Of a stretch of 64,000 nt of DNA, positions 34,198 through 47,119 are shown one piece after another. Under the pieces are notes generated by a model. It ran no database searches. It was not told the origin of the DNA and worked only from the letters and a program-made list of their open reading frames with translations. The DNA comes from Paramarasmius palmivorus. Lineage: Eukaryota; Basidiomycota; Agaricomycetes; Agaricales; Marasmiaceae. Positions within the stretch are counted from its first letter, which is position 1. Every line of letters starts with the position of its first letter. A program made the position numbers and the translations under genes. Location: positions 1 to 64,000 of the forward strand of contig JAYKXP010000057.1 in the NCBI GenBank assembly GCA_037176845.1, given 5' to 3'.

Positions 34198-35075
34198 AGG
34201 CCCAGGGAGCGTACAACGACGAATGACACAAGAACGCCTGCCTGCCTGTCTGTCTTTTTCCTTCTGCTTTTTTTTCGTTTCGTTTTTCTGCGTTTTTTTG
34301 CCTCGCCTCGTGTATCTATACTATTACCTCATCCCCGTACCCCTGTCCCCTTACCTCAGTCTGGTTTTTTTGACCGTTACTGCCGCTTGCCACTCCTCTA
34401 CCTCCTTGCACCCTTCCACTAGTATCATCATTACCTCTTCCCCGTCGTTCACACCACTGACGCTCAACCGTTTCTTGACGTCCCCCAACTTCCCAAGCCC
34501 CTGGCTTACTCGCTACATACTCGCTACCTTGCTCGGTTACAGTACGTAATCACCACCACAACCACCACCGCCACCTCTACTTACTGGTCTTCACGGCCAC
34601 CGACCACTTGTTACCGGACCCACCACCTCCATTTCGTTGCAAGTCTCATTCTTGGTCTTGTTACCACTCACTACACTTTACCTCGCCTCACCACATACAT
34701 ACACACTTCCCGACTGGAACTGCTCAGTCTCCCACACCATAAACCACGCTCGCTGCCCCTGCTCGTTACCATACAATACCATATAGCTACCCCCTCAGTC
34801 CCTACTACCGTCGTCGATTCGCGTACATACACACAGAGATTTGTACTCTTACCCATCTGGTATTAATCCGTGTTTAACGCTTGAAATTTGAAGTGTGTTT
34901 CGATCATCCTATCTTTTTCACGCAAAGTTCGCGTCTGGTAATATTTTTCAGTTGCATTCTTGTCACTTCACTTCACGCTCCAAACCTAGCCGTAGTTTTC
35001 CAACTAGCAAGTCCGAGGCACTAGTACGACTTGGATAAATAAAACTAAAACTTTATTTAACAGACAGGTTCGTGT
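34198..35075. other. Pyrimidine-rich intergenic region, no gene seen
   Basis: The 3' region between DHH1 and the next gene, rich in CT and CAC runs on the + strand. Short frames lack splice logic or motifs. Confidence 0.4.
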
Positions 35076-36578
35076 TTATTCGCAGAGGTCCACAGTGTGT
35101 ACTTCGGAATGCTCAGCTGCTGCTTCTTGGCCCGGGGGTGGCTCTCCGAATCGTAGAGTGGAGAGCATTTGGGAGTTTGGGACCGCGCTGTCGGATAGAC
35201 CGAGACTGGTGCGCAGGATAATAAGTGTTGGAGCTATGCCCTGTCAAGATGAATGAGTAACTCGCATATTGGAACGAAACAATCGTGACTTGGAGTCGGA
35301 CTTACAACCATAAGGTATATAACCGGCACCGAGTCAATATTGAAACCCACGCTACTCAAAGACTGTGTGATCACCGCGTGTATAATGAGGCTGATACAGT
35401 AAATAGACCCGGATTCAACGCTGAGGGCAAGAGTGTCGGTCAGACACTGGATAGTAAGAACACGCGTAAAAACCATGCGGCTCACATCAATTGTTATACC
35501 TGCGTATAACTTGACGATCCGAGTCCCTGAGAAACATGCGGGCGTCGCGACTTGACCACCATATTCGACTCGCTAGAGACAGATGTGATCATGATTATTT
35601 AATGCACGAAATTCCATAGAAAGTTGAAGCTGACCACCTACCGATGATTAACGATAACATAAGACTATTGGCAGCATTTAAGAGGATATAGATGGTATTC
35701 AAATCGGATCCTGTATTTGCCAGTTTCGTCGATCCCATAGCATACGCGATATGGTACACCAGACAACCGGTCATACCTATCACTGTAGTATACCGATGTC
35801 AACACCTCTGCTGGAGAATATAGCAGCGATACTCTACCATTCGTAACAAGCAAGATCAATGAGGGGAAGGCACAAATACGCCACCTTGAACCCCAGAGGA
35901 CGAAATATCGATAAAGCTGGATTGAGCCTGAGCCCTGAGCAGGAAGAAAGAACTTGAAAAAAAATAAACTTACGAGAATAGCATCTGCAATACAACTACA
36001 TCCCCTCAGAATGGTTTTGAATCCACTTCTGTTGCTTACCACTTACTTGGCAAAGATATAGAAGACAGTGGCGATAGTTCTGGATAGGATAGGATACTGT
36101 CAGCCTAATTAATCGACTGTCACTGGATGACTCACTGAAGAAGGTTGCGGGCAGTGCTAAACATTGCCCAATTCCAGAGAGGTTCGACGTTGTGTGACAC
36201 TGCCGTTTGAAAGCCTAGGATTGAATCCTGTATGATTCCAGCTGCTCTACACGACACAGCTGAAATAGAAAGCATGAAAAGAGTGGATGACCAGGTCAAG
36301 TGTAGCTTTCGATTGACAACAGCCGGACGTGTGCAAAGGAAGTACGTCGATAACCCAAAGAGTAGGACGTAGAAACCTATGAAAATCGTCTTAGAAGGTA
36401 TGCTATTCGTACGGTTCTAGGAAACTCACCGAGCAAGAATAACATCAGCTTTTTCATCTGTAATGAGCAATGATTGACATATAGAGCTAGACGGCGCACT
36501 TACACCAATGGAAATAAGTGGCCCCAACAAGACGCCTTTTATTGAATACATAGCTTCGAATGGAAACTCGTTGGCCAT
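35076..36578 (-). CDS. Basidiomycete multi-spanning membrane protein of unknown function
   Basis: Start MANEFPFEAMYSIKGVLLGP at 36578, stop TAA at 35076. Eight or more exons encode hydrophobic helices: KKLMLFLLGFYVLLFGLSTY, an STLFMLSISAVSC segment, IATVFYIFAK, a DAILIYRYFVLWGSRW-like segment, and near the end ESGSIYCISLIIHAV and GIAPTLIILRTSLG. Six or seven membrane segments with a short hydrophilic tail (EHSEVHTVDLCE) are expected. I know similar proteins from agarics as 7TM proteins of unknown function, which occur in large families. No ligand or pathway can be inferred. The coding strand and termini are well supported; some internal exon borders are not. Confidence 0.65.
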
Positions 36579-38256
36579 CGTTACCAGGCAGGGGGAACAA
36601 CTTGGTCAAACAGTTTCCAGAGGCGCTTTGCCCCCGGTTTATACATACAACACTTTCATGGCTCTTGTTAGGTCATTATCACCGAATAGTGACCAAACTT
36701 GGGAGTCGTGATAGAAACCACTCGCCGTGCCCGACCAATAACAGCCTCGGTGAGAAATATGGTGCCAGAGTGGAATACTTGTGACCTAATGCGACACCCC
36801 CAAAGTAGCTGTCAACGATGGGGTTTTCGATCATGATTTGATAGTTCGCAGCTCCCGTGGCCAAACGCCACGAGGATACGAGGATGCGGCGGCACTGGTT
36901 GTTGATTGTGTGATGCACTGTCCCTTACTTCAAAGCGTCTTCGTCTTTGTCTTTAGGACCCGTATAGATATCCGAATGCCCCCTATCTTGAAAGCAGACA
37001 TAAACATTTAGATATATATTCCACACTCATCGACGTGATGAAAAAAATCTTCGATGAGACTATAACATCAATGTGTGGTGGATTATGAAAAGGGCACATA
37101 CACCTGGTTCTTGCCGAACACCCGTCTCCCTTTCAGCGACCATCAAACCTTCGGCCAGCCTTCCTGAGCTCATAGCAACTCCTACTGACATGTTCCCGAT
37201 AAACGAGCACTTGAATACCACAAGCGAATCTGCTCGGAACAGATCTGACACTGGCGCAAGGATGAACATCACCACCGAGATTACGATAGTTCTCCACGAT
37301 GAAGCGTGACCTCTGGAACTGAACGTTGAACGCCTGAACAGCTTGATGAGAACTGGCTTGAGAAGGAGTTTATCACACTCACTGGTGAATGGGAGTATCT
37401 ACTGTGTTTGGCTTGGCAGCAGGGTCTCTGATTTTGGGTATCAACACTGAAAGTACGCCGAGACCGTCGAATATCGAAAGTGATAGAACCGTAGCGTAGG
37501 GTAAGCCCTGTTCGAAAGCGTTTCCGGCGTGTCGCAGTGACACTGGTGCGCAGATGTGTCTTGAATGCCATTTGCAAGAGAACTGAGCAATTTGCGGTGT
37601 TATTCGACATGACTCCGGAGAGCAACTAGCAACGGATATCGTGGACACAGCGTTTCTCTGGTGCGTCTACTCTTCTTGTCTTGGGTTCAATGCACGACCG
37701 ACACCCTCACTGTGTGGGTCCATGAAATGGTGACGGTGGTATCGAAGAAGTTGTTACATCCCCCGGGTCCTTATGAGTCTATCCATAGAGCTATAAATCC
37801 CGAATCAATCAGATACACAAAGTTCAAAATGCCAGCTGAAATCTTAACGCACGGGTATAGATTTCGAAATCTCCTGTTTTCCCGTATCCTCCTTCTGACC
37901 GTTCGGAACGACTTGAATAGCCCAGATCTAGAGGAAAAGATTGTTTGCATAGTGTACACTCGTTAGAGCCAGACTGGCACATACCGAGGGCGCGGTCATT
38001 GTTGGGTTGGACTAGCGATATTGTTTTCAACAGCGTGTGAAGAATCAAGATGACGAGCCGGACTGCCTCCGGACATCCCGCTCTCCGCGTCGGTCTCTCC
38101 TCCTGCCAGACTGCCAATTGCCTCGTTACTATGAGTATAGTTCATTCCCGCAGGACCAGAAAACATAGCAATGATGTCAAATATAGTCATTCAACGATAG
38201 TCCGATTTCTACTAAATGGTCTTTGCCCAGTCACCTTTGACGCTTAGACTTAGCGC
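36579..38256 (-). other. Unresolved minus-strand exons of possible membrane proteins
   Basis: Several exon-like pieces lie here. One at about 37370-37640 has a membrane-like segment (YATVLSLSIFDGLGVLSVLI) and ends at GTGAGT. One at about 37100-37310 has TIVISVVMFILAPVSDLF. A two-exon frame at 37824-38117 (VRLVILILHTLLK, ending TRALRFQLAF) joins through a GTATGT intron. I could not assemble a full gene. They may be a relative of the 35076-36578 gene or a decayed copy. Confidence 0.35.
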
Positions 38257-40340
38257 TCAATCACTATACCTCATCCCCGCCTCCCACTTTGGAAACTCCG
38301 CCTGTCCATCTTCAAAATACCCAATACGACACCCTTGGTATCCGAATCTCTGCAACCCAGCAAAGTACGCGTCATACTTTTCATCCAGAGCCTGCTCCAA
38401 AGTCGAGACACTCTCAGAGCTAGAACCGAAAATCTCTCCCCAAGGATCCGTGCAAACCACTCCGACGCAAGTCTTGAGTACGATGAGAAGCGCGTTGAGA
38501 CGGTCGAGTAGACGTGTGATGTCATCTTGCGTGTTACCGGGGACGAGGTTCGTCAGTTGGTATGGATCCGCCTACAGTGTCATTCGTAGGTGAGCACCTA
38601 CAAAAACGTAGAAAAAACGTTGCGCACGGTCATATCATACAACTCGCTCTCTCCCGTACACCAAACTCCATACATCCAATTCTCAACGTGTACAGAACGG
38701 TAGGCTGTCTTGAGTAAGCGAAGGCTAATGACTTCTCGCCCAGTTGATTGATGAGCAACTTTCCCGAAGTCAAGGGAGAAGACTGAGACGCACCCGCATA
38801 AGGCCCTTCCTCAAATCCGGGATTCCAAAACTCCGCCAACGCATGTCTCGGCTGGTCGGTGTTTTCAGAGCTGAGGAACATTCTACCGTCCAATGCATAC
38901 TCGTCAACATTTGCACCGGCTAAACCTAGAATTGATGCGCCTAGATCTTTCATGGTGTATACATCTTCAGTGTTTACGGCGTTTTTGGCAATGGTTGGGC
39001 CGCGAATGAGAAGGGGAACGAGGACATCTGAGTGTGGCGGAAGTGTTGAATCAGATTTGGGGTGAGGAAGAAGAGAGGAGAAAGGAACAGACCTTCTTCG
39101 TAGGGTAATGATTTGCTAGGGTTCCGACGATGTGAACCGAGAGCGTATCCGTTATCTGAGGTGCTGAAGATGGATGTGATGTTAGCCGTGTGAAGGGACC
39201 AAGAAAAGAGACATTTTTACAATATAATATACGTATTGTCGGCCACCTCAGGCCCCGCACTCTCTACCGCCTGTACAACAGCCTCAACGAGTTCATCTAC
39301 AGGCTGAAGAACGCGTAGCCTTTGGCGGTATACCTGGTCGATCTAGATTCAAGTCAGAAGGCAATGTAGCCAACGTTAAAGAATCTCAACGCACGTAATC
39401 AACAACAGTACTATTCAACTCGTCCAGCTCCTTCAGCCATGAGACCGCACCCTGGCTTTGCACATTGAAGGATGGCGCCCTTGGAACTTGTACATCCTCA
39501 AACAAGTTTGCATCCCGAGATCTAGGCAAAGGCTCTGTGAAAGAACCATCAAACTGAACCTCCATATGGGGCGCAGTGGGTGCAATTCCTAGAAAGAATG
39601 GTTTTCCCCCAGCTGAATCCGCTAGAGCTTCTTGGAACAGTCCCAGAGCTTTGTCCTTGATAACATCGACTTGATATTGCCCTTCGAATGACACGGGGGT
39701 ATCTGAGGTACCGTTTGCTGAGAAAGAGGCGTTGAAGTAGAGGTAAGCGTTGGGATCGACGAGAAAGTCGGAGTAGGTCCATCCTTTGGGGTATGCGGTG
39801 GTTACTAGGTCCCAGTCGAGGCCATTCATCTGGTCGTGGTTGGTAATTAGAAAAACACGGGGAATGGACCGACGTACGAGTTTGCCAGCATAGTACGTGT
39901 TATATCCAGCTTCCTGAAGGAAAATAGGGAGATAAGCGTCGTTTAGGCCTTTTTCGCAGAAGAGGTGGTAACCTGGTCCAAAACGGATTAGTCGTCGCAA
40001 GAGTACGGAAAATGAGCCCATCACCTCCATAAGGCCCATCAACGAAAGTGATATTGTGGTTATGAGCGTACTGGGCTCTCAAGAGCGACACCCGAGAAGG
40101 ACAGCAAAGCGAAACAGGAGCGTAAAATCTCTGGTAACTCGTTCCTTGCTCTGCTATAGCTTGGCGCGTCTTTGGCATGTAATCGAGGGTGCCAGTGCGT
40201 ACGTCCTGGTCATCTGTGAGGATGAGAATGATGTTTGGTTTTGGGGTTGAGGTTTGCCGTGAGGAAATGGTGTCTCCTTGCCCTCGAGCCTGTAGAGCAT
40301 AATTGAGGAGAAGGATGGGCAGAAGTGTCCAGGCGAGCAT
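38257..40340 (-). CDS. Secreted arylsulfatase (sulfatase family), copy 1
   Basis: About nine exons, roughly 590 residues. The start chosen is MLAWTLLPILLLNYALQARG at 40340, a clear signal peptide; an upstream in-frame Met is less likely. The sulfatase N-terminal domain begins KPNIILILTDDQDVRTG, with the metal-binding DD pair. The formylglycine site is in the motif LCCPSRVSLLRAQY, matching C-x-P-S-R-x3-L. Further family blocks include GKLVRR, FLGIAPTAPHMEVQFDG and the C-terminal EIFGSSSESVSTLEQALDEK. It would hydrolyse sulfate esters outside the cell and needs formylglycine conversion of the active Cys. A close paralogue in opposite orientation lies at 42897-44989. Substrate unknown. High confidence in family. 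Confidence 0.92.
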
Positions 40341-40824
40341 ATTGAATGGTTCTGGGATCAAGCAAGGGAGGTGTTGCTGACATTGAGAATCGGCAGAAGG
40401 GTATTTAAATTCTCCAATGTCTGATAGAGGTCTCCAGTTTCGCGATGAAGAATGCATAGCTTCCTACTGAGCCGGTTGCAGCACCTTCTATCCGAGTATA
40501 CGAACTTCTCCAAAATGCCTCAACCGCCGGGTTATCAGCGAAGCGTTGCAGTATTTGATGATGTCACATTGTGTAAGGACCGTTTATAGAAGAGACCGAC
40601 GGATAGTATCTCTAAAGAGCCTAGCCGGCGGATGACTGGTGAATAGCCGCAGCTTTGTGTTGAGAGTAGTGATAGTGGATCTAAAAGAATGCATTAGTTT
40701 ATGCCGACGACAACCTGAATGAGACACGTCGTGAGGACAACATCATCCGAAGTAAGAGTAATATCGTGTAATTTTGCGGCAGAGAAAGGCTCTCCTTCCA
40801 TTCAACACCCTGTTCTACGGGAAA
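40341..40824. promoter_or_regulatory. Upstream region of arylsulfatase copy 1
   Basis: About 480 bp between the arylsulfatase start and the 3' end of the deacetylase gene. No gene or clear element seen. Confidence 0.3.
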
Positions 40825-42276
40825 TTATTCTCTTTGACATGTGCTTTCCTCTAGTGTACAACACACATCTTCCAGCTTCCGCTTCAATTCCTTCAATACC
40901 GGGCTCTCTGTGCCTGAGGCAGACCAATTCCTATCCGCCATGTTGCCACTAGGTACATCCAACGTAAAAGACGGCGCGTACGCCGGAAATGCATTATGCG
41001 AATGCGGAATAGGTGTATCTAGAGGTAGCGGGGCGCCGAGCTACGGAACAATGGAACGAATGAATCATTGTAGACCGGTATGGCTAGTCAAGACTCACTG
41101 CAATTGAAGTTAGATGCGCCCACGCCCTTGCCGCATTCGGAGAATGATAGCCTCCACCGCCCAATAGCATTTTTTTGCCTTTCCATGTGTCCAAGACGCG
41201 CTGAACGCACCAGCCCAAAGAACCTTCACCGCCTAAGCACCAGTTTCCGACACGTCCAGCACCGGGATCGCCTGATAGACCATCCGTGCCGCATTGGACA
41301 ACGATGTAGTCGGGGTTGAACGCGTTTTGGACTCTTTCAACATACGGCCAAATTTCGAAGTATGTTCTAGACGAAAGGCCATGTTGGAGGGGAATAGATA
41401 TCGTATACGGATCAGATGCTACCGGTTGCGCTGAAAGCGATGAGATGGGGAAGTATCCAGGGGCGGTATGGTGAATGCTTAGTGTCTGGCAGAATGATGA
41501 GGCAGGATACTAATAGAGTGGAACAGTGCGGCTTACTAGTACTTGACGAACGCCACTAGACTGAGATTGATAAAAAGCATGCGATACGCCATCTGAAAAG
41601 TGTACGTCCAGATCCAGGTACATGACGCGAGATTTCCGTGCGACGGCCTTAGAGTCAGAGCCATGGGAATCGGGTATACATGGCGGAAGGCGTTTGAGGA
41701 ATAGAATGGCCAGAACACAATCTGCGATGTAGCAGAAGCCTGATGCACGACTTTTTTGTGCATGGTGCCTGTGTAAATGACCGTTAGGTTGGGGCTAGGA
41801 ACCAAAACAAGTTACACACCTTCCGCCGTCCCAGCATATTGCAATGTCCACATTTGGCACTTTCAATGCGTTTACAGCAGTAAGTGTTGCCCCTGCTACA
41901 TGAGACACATACTCCTTCAAGCCGAGAAACATTGGGCAGTCATCTTCCAGGTCGAATTCCGTTGCTCGTTCATCTTGATCGTTGGCGCCATTGAAGATGA
42001 AATCCAAGTACTCTTTTGAATGATACGCGACCAAGTCTTGGTAACTTGCTGTACGAGGCTTAATTACAAGGATTTTGCGTGTCGTGGTATCGTTCTGGGT
42101 CAGTAAGCCGAAATCTTTGATGAGGTTGTGAACAAGGGATGAACGGTTTGGATTTGATGGAAGTAGCGAGGTGTACTGTTTGTTATTCAACGCCTATAAA
42201 TAGAGAAAATAAGAGGATTCACTTTGACGAGTTCATTCGAGACGATGTAGGCGACAAGTGCACGGGAATCCGACAT
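40825..42276 (-). CDS. Histone deacetylase, class I type
   Basis: Start [18 protein letters not shown] at 42276, with a 27-30 bp intron before [20 protein letters not shown]. Catalytic features of arginase-fold deacetylases are visible in order: [20 protein letters not shown] (active-site His pair and tunnel), [17 protein letters not shown] (metal-binding Asp/His), [25 protein letters not shown] and [16 protein letters not shown]. The C terminus ends [11 protein letters not shown] at 40825. The order and size (about 420 residues) suit a small class I HDAC of the HDAC8/Hos type; it lacks the long tails of Rpd3. It removes acetyl groups from lysine, probably on histones. It lies between two arylsulfatase paralogues with no obvious functional link. 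Confidence 0.88.
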
Positions 42277-42896
42277 GGGACAGAGAAAAGTGCCAGAAGA
42301 GAAGGCAAAAGCGCGCGTCACAATCGTGTGGTTCTCGGGTTGTCCTGCAACCACCACGACGGACCGATACCCTCAGCCTATGATATCCTGAAATACCAGT
42401 CGCTTCTGGCTTTCTTCAAAGAAGTGTAAGTCAAAGTTCTTTCAAATCCTAACTTCGGCCGAATACATACTCAATTCGTCATAAACCTCCAGATTGTGCA
42501 ATCGACCCAACTCATTGCGCTATTCGCTACACCACCGAAAACTTTCTTCCAGGCGATCGCACCATGCGCTCCTTGTTCACCTATCCAGAATCTATCACTA
42601 AATTTAAGCCCTTCGAGTCAAAATCGAGGTAATGTCAAGGATAATTATTTCCGGTCTGAAATTCAGTCTGTGCATTTTTACCACACTTGTGTTGTCAGCG
42701 GCATAATCACTAACTAAATTTTGTCAGGTCCACAACTAGTATTACTTCATCTGCACCATGCGCATGCGTACATCGCAATGGACCTGATTCGCTCCTTTTG
42801 GATTCTGGGGGCTTTAAATACGCGTCTGGTACGCCCCAATGTCAGCACCACGATCCACGAACCGTTCGCACTTCGCGGACACGCAGACTTTTTCAG
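42277..42896. promoter_or_regulatory. Divergent upstream region, deacetylase and arylsulfatase copy 2
   Basis: About 620 bp between two divergent starts. Short frames are present but none is supported as a gene. Confidence 0.3.
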
Positions 42897-44989
42897 ATGG
42901 TTGCTTGGAGTCTCTTACCCATTGCTGGTCTACTCCTCAAGCATTTCATCCTAGTACAAGGACAAAGAAATGCTCCATGCTCCATCTCCACCACTACCAC
43001 TACCACTTCCTCCACCTCATTACCGTTGCAAACCGCAAAGCCAAATATCATCCTCATCATCACGGATGACCAAGATGTGCGCACTGGTACCCTCGAGTAT
43101 ATGCCCAAGATCCAAAAGGCTCTAGCGGAGCAGGGAACAAACTATGAAAGGTTCTACGCTCCCGTATCCCTCTGTTGTCCTTCCCGTGTTTCGTTGCTGA
43201 GAGCTCAATACGCTCATAACCACAACATCACCTATGTCGGGGGACCCTATGGAGGTGATCACGTTGTCTATACATCAAGCACATCAACTAACCTTTTTCA
43301 CTAGGTTACCACCTCTTCTGCGAAAAGGGCCAAAATGATGCCTATCTTCCCGTCTTTCTCCAAGAAGCCGGATATAACACGTACTATACTGGGAAACTCG
43401 TACGTTGGTCTGTTTCCTCTCTACCTTCTCGTACTGAATACGGGGCTCAAAACAGATGAATGGCCTCAGTTGGGACCTGATACATTCCGAGTACCCCAAA
43501 GGATGGACCTACTCTGATTTCCTTGTTGATCCAAACGCATACTTATACTTTAATGCCTCCTTCTCAGCGAATAACACCGACTCTTCCCCCGTGTCATTCG
43601 AGGGACAATACCAAGTCGATGTTGTTAAGGACAAAGCTCTGGGATTGTTCCAAGATGCCCTAGCCGATTCGGGGAAACCGTTCTTTTTAGGAATAGCACC
43701 CACGGCGCCGCATCTGGAGGTTCAGTTTGACGGGGGTTTCACGGAGCCTCTGCCTAGAGCTGACGAAGCGTCGCTATTTGAAGATGTTATAATCCCGAGG
43801 TCGCCGTCTTTCAATGTCAAAGGTCAGGGTGCGGTATCATGGTTGAAGGATTTAAACGAGTTGAACGAGACGCTTGTTGATTATGTGAGTCTTCCAATAT
43901 TATCTTGCGCAAATTCTGACTGGGTTATAGATTGACCATGTCTATCGCCAACGTCTACGCGTTCTTCAACCTGTAGATGATCTAGTTGCAGCTATTGTGC
44001 AGGCGGTCGAGGATGCTGGTCCTGAGGTTGCGGAGAACACATATATCATATAGTAAGTCACGGCTTCTTTGTTCTTGACTTTATCCATAAACTTGAGTTT
44101 CTCTTCGTAGCACTTCGGATAACGGGTACGCTCTCGGTTCGCATCAACGAAACCTTGGCAAGACATTGCCTTACGAAGAAGGTTTGCTCCCTTTTTCTTC
44201 CTCAACACGACTCTGAACCAACAATGCACTCAGATGTCCTCGTTCCCTTGCTGATTCGAGGGCCCGCCATCCCCAAGAACGTCACAAACAGTGAGGATGT
44301 GTACACCATGCCCGATCTGGGTGCTTCGATTCTGGGTCTTGCGGGCGCGAGTGTGGATGAGTATACGCTGGATGGCAGAGTTTTCCTGGGCTCAACAGGT
44401 ATCGAAAAACCACGGCATACGCTAGTGGAATATTGGAATGGCGGGCTAGAAGAAGGGATTTATGCCCGTGAGTTTTTCTTTCTACCTGACATGCGAGTTA
44501 CTGATCGTGGACAATTGACTGACAGCATTGACCCTTCGACCCAATACAACTTACCGCTCTATCCGTGTTGATAATTGGGTTTATGGTGTCTGGTGTACCG
44601 GAGAAAACGAGTTGTATGATCTATCGGTACGTGGTCTTCTCTATCAGGAGTCTATGTATGGTAACTCACGGGCTATATAGACGGATCCATACCAACTTGT
44701 CAACCTTGCCTTTGACATCACCTCCGGGGACACAAACCGAGTTATCTCTCGACTCAACGCGCTCATGATTGTACTTAAAACCTGCGTGGGTGACGTTTGC
44801 AGGAACCCCTGGGATGCGATTTTCACCTTAGGCGAGGCAGCGAATTTGGAGGAGGCTTTAGACGAGAAGTACGACTCTTACTTTGATTCACTACCCAGAT
44901 TCAGATATCGGGAGTGTCGTTATGGATACTTTGAGGATGGGGCGTCGGAGTATCCTACATGGGACGAGGGGATGAGTTATAGTAGTTGA
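42897..44989 (+). CDS. Secreted arylsulfatase (sulfatase family), copy 2
   Basis: Start MVAWSLLPIAGLLLKHFILV at 42897 gives a signal peptide. A longer in-frame upstream Met (42798) would bury it and is less likely. A Thr/Ser linker is followed by KPNIILIITDDQDVRTG, the formylglycine motif LCCPSRVSLLRAQY and FLGIAPTAPHLEVQFDG. The C-terminal domain has DLGASILGLAGASVDEYTLD and ends at 44989 (DEGMSYSS). Exon structure parallels copy 1, and many blocks are identical, so the two derive from one duplication. They lie in opposite orientation on either side of the deacetylase gene. Both active sites look intact. Confidence 0.92.
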
Positions 44990-45223
44990 AGCTATAGGGG
45001 AAACAAAGCCACAAATGTAACTATGTTACAGTAAGCACACTGTAGCAAATTGCAATCAAGTCTCGTATCAGGTTCTCGCGAGATGGCATCAGTCAGAAGA
45101 CTTTGAATTTGATTAACATGTAGCACGCTGGTGTAGAGCGATATATTCCCAGATTCATTACAAACTAAAAAAAACGCATAGTAGGCTACCCGGACTACAG
45201 AATCGTGTTAGCAAAAAAGCCAT
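44990..45223. other. Intergenic, no gene seen
   Basis: Short gap between the arylsulfatase stop and the convergent small secreted protein gene. Confidence 0.3.
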
Positions 45224-45682
45224 TCACTGCTCTTCGAAGAGTTGAGCATACTTGAATTTATACGGTCGGTGGGCATTTGTACAAGCATCTGGGGGTAAAC
45301 GAGTTGGCGAGTAGATTCAATAGTAGTGTAAGATGCACTCACATCCCATCGTCCGGATGAATATAGCAGCACTGCAGACCTTTGGCGCCTAAATGGGTGT
45401 TATAAGTTGGCTGACCGGTACGTCGGTGGTTTAAAGGTACTCACATGGAACCTAGATGAGTAGAGTACGCCCTTAAGACGGGAATCTGTATCAAGTGTGG
45501 ACACCTACCGTTCCAACGATGGTTCCGCCTGTAGGCAACGGGTAGTCTCAGCGCATAGTCACTTCTTGCGAGAACGCTGGGGACTCACATTGTTCCTTGA
45601 AGCCAGGCGGATCAGAGCTCGACGGCGCTGCAATAGCAGAGACTACGAGGAGCAAGAAGGTGATTGGCGCAAGTTTGAACAT
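45224..45682 (-). CDS. Small secreted Cys-rich protein, copy 1
   Basis: The ATG at 45682 opens a signal peptide (MFKLAPITFLLLVVSAIAA) and PSSSDPPGFKEQC. Tiny exons follow, separated by 45-60 bp introns: GGTIVG, then GAKGLQCCYIHPDDG, and a last exon DACTNAHRPYKFKYAQLFEE with TGA at 45224-45226. About 85 residues with five or six Cys after cleavage. It is homologous in exon order and motifs to the gene 380 bp downstream. Such small secreted proteins are common in agarics; role unknown. It is too short and too Cys-poor for a hydrophobin. Confidence 0.6.
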
Positions 45683-46063
45683 TGTTAGACTTGGTACTAT
45701 AGAGTACCTTTGAGATAGCTTTCTTTTATACTTTGTGCTTGAGCTACTTACCGACGATGTCGTTGGTCTCAATTTCGTTAACCCATTAGCTCAAGTAGGT
45801 ATGGGTACCTGTGGGTCAAGTTCCCGGGCGCGAATTCAATTACCCGTACTGACATACCTTCCTACCAGGGTGAGCCCATTCTCCGATGCTATGGGATGGC
45901 GGAATGACACGAGAACACACCGCCTTACATGATTCGAGGGCGGGAACCGGGAACCGGTAGGTGAACATAAAAATCAATCCAAGCTTTTCATGTATACGGG
46001 GCAATGATCCTTTACATCGAGTCTATGATACTCCATTGGTGTTCCGTTTCCCGGTACACGGAT

Positions 46064-46541
46064 CTAGGGACCTTCGTACTCAGACACGGGAACTTGCGCG
46101 CCGCTAGAAAGACGCACCTGCAAGTTAATTGCTCGGGCATGAGCGTAAACATCTGGAGGGTCGTTTCTGATGAACAAGCTCCAGCTGAGACAAAAACGCC
46201 ACTTACATGCCACGGTCGGGACCGATATAGCAACAAGTTAACCCCTTTGCACCTATCAATAATATCAGTTTTATCTTGGTCCATAGACGTGTACACTTTT
46301 CGTACATGGGACCTATGCCAGCTTGTCAGCAGAACCAAGCATTCGAAAATGTAAGAATACTCACAACTCCAGCAATAGTGCCACCTATGAAATTTGAGAG
46401 CTAGAGTTAGGGCTTGATACCAACACGAAGGACAAACGTACAAGTTTCTCCCAGATTTGGAGGGTCTGCTCGGGGAGTAGCAACAGCAAAGACGCCGGTT
46501 ACAGCGACAAGGAAAATGTGCAGAGCGCTCTTGACAAACAT
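46064..46541 (-). CDS. Small secreted Cys-rich protein, copy 2
   Basis: ATG at 46541 with a signal peptide (MFVKSALHIFLVAVTGVFAV), then PRADPPNLGETC. Small exons GGTIAGV and GAKGLTCCYIGPDRG follow, and a last exon DVYAHARAINLQVRLSSGAQ ends at TAG 46064-46066. The central motif GAKGLxCCYIxPDxG is shared with copy 1. The tail differs, so the copies have diverged after tandem duplication. Exon joins were read by eye and the last phase is less certain. Confidence 0.55.
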
Positions 46542-47119
46542 TTGGAAAGTTGGTGCCAAATTTTGGAAGTCAACTTGGCATTTATAGTTTAGCGGGTTGC
46601 CTTTACCGAGAGCAAACGAGAGGAGGCCCTGACATGGACGTGAGCACGTAAAATGCATAGACACTGACAGACGTAGTAGAGTTACTGACCATATTAATCA
46701 AACTCTGTGCCAGATATTTGACTATTGCATACAATTCAAAACCGGGAGTTTCATTCAAGTTGTATGATAGACTTGTGTAAAATTTTGTCCTCGAACCTGA
46801 AGAAAAGGCATTTCAGACACTGGAAGTAAGATGCGATGCTATTCGAAAGAAGTTTCTAAGGTGAACTGTTGTTGAACTTGGGAAAAGTAGGGCGCTCTGA
46901 ATCGTATCTGTCCGAACGGCATAATTGTCAGCGGTCATCAGCTGGGCAGAGAGAACAGCTTGGAACTTGAAGCTTGAAGCTTGAAAACTGACCCATGTGA
47001 CACATCCAAGTCCGATGCAAGCAAGGGCCTGTCTAACCGAGGTCTAGGTAGTATTCTCAGGTATTGCCACTGAGTACTGAGTTTCGACGGTGGGCAGAAA
47101 GCGACACGGAGTCCGAGAC
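46542..47119. other. Intergenic up to the retroelement, no gene seen
   Basis: No supported frame. A short tandem (cttgaa repeats) near 46965-46985. Confidence 0.3.
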
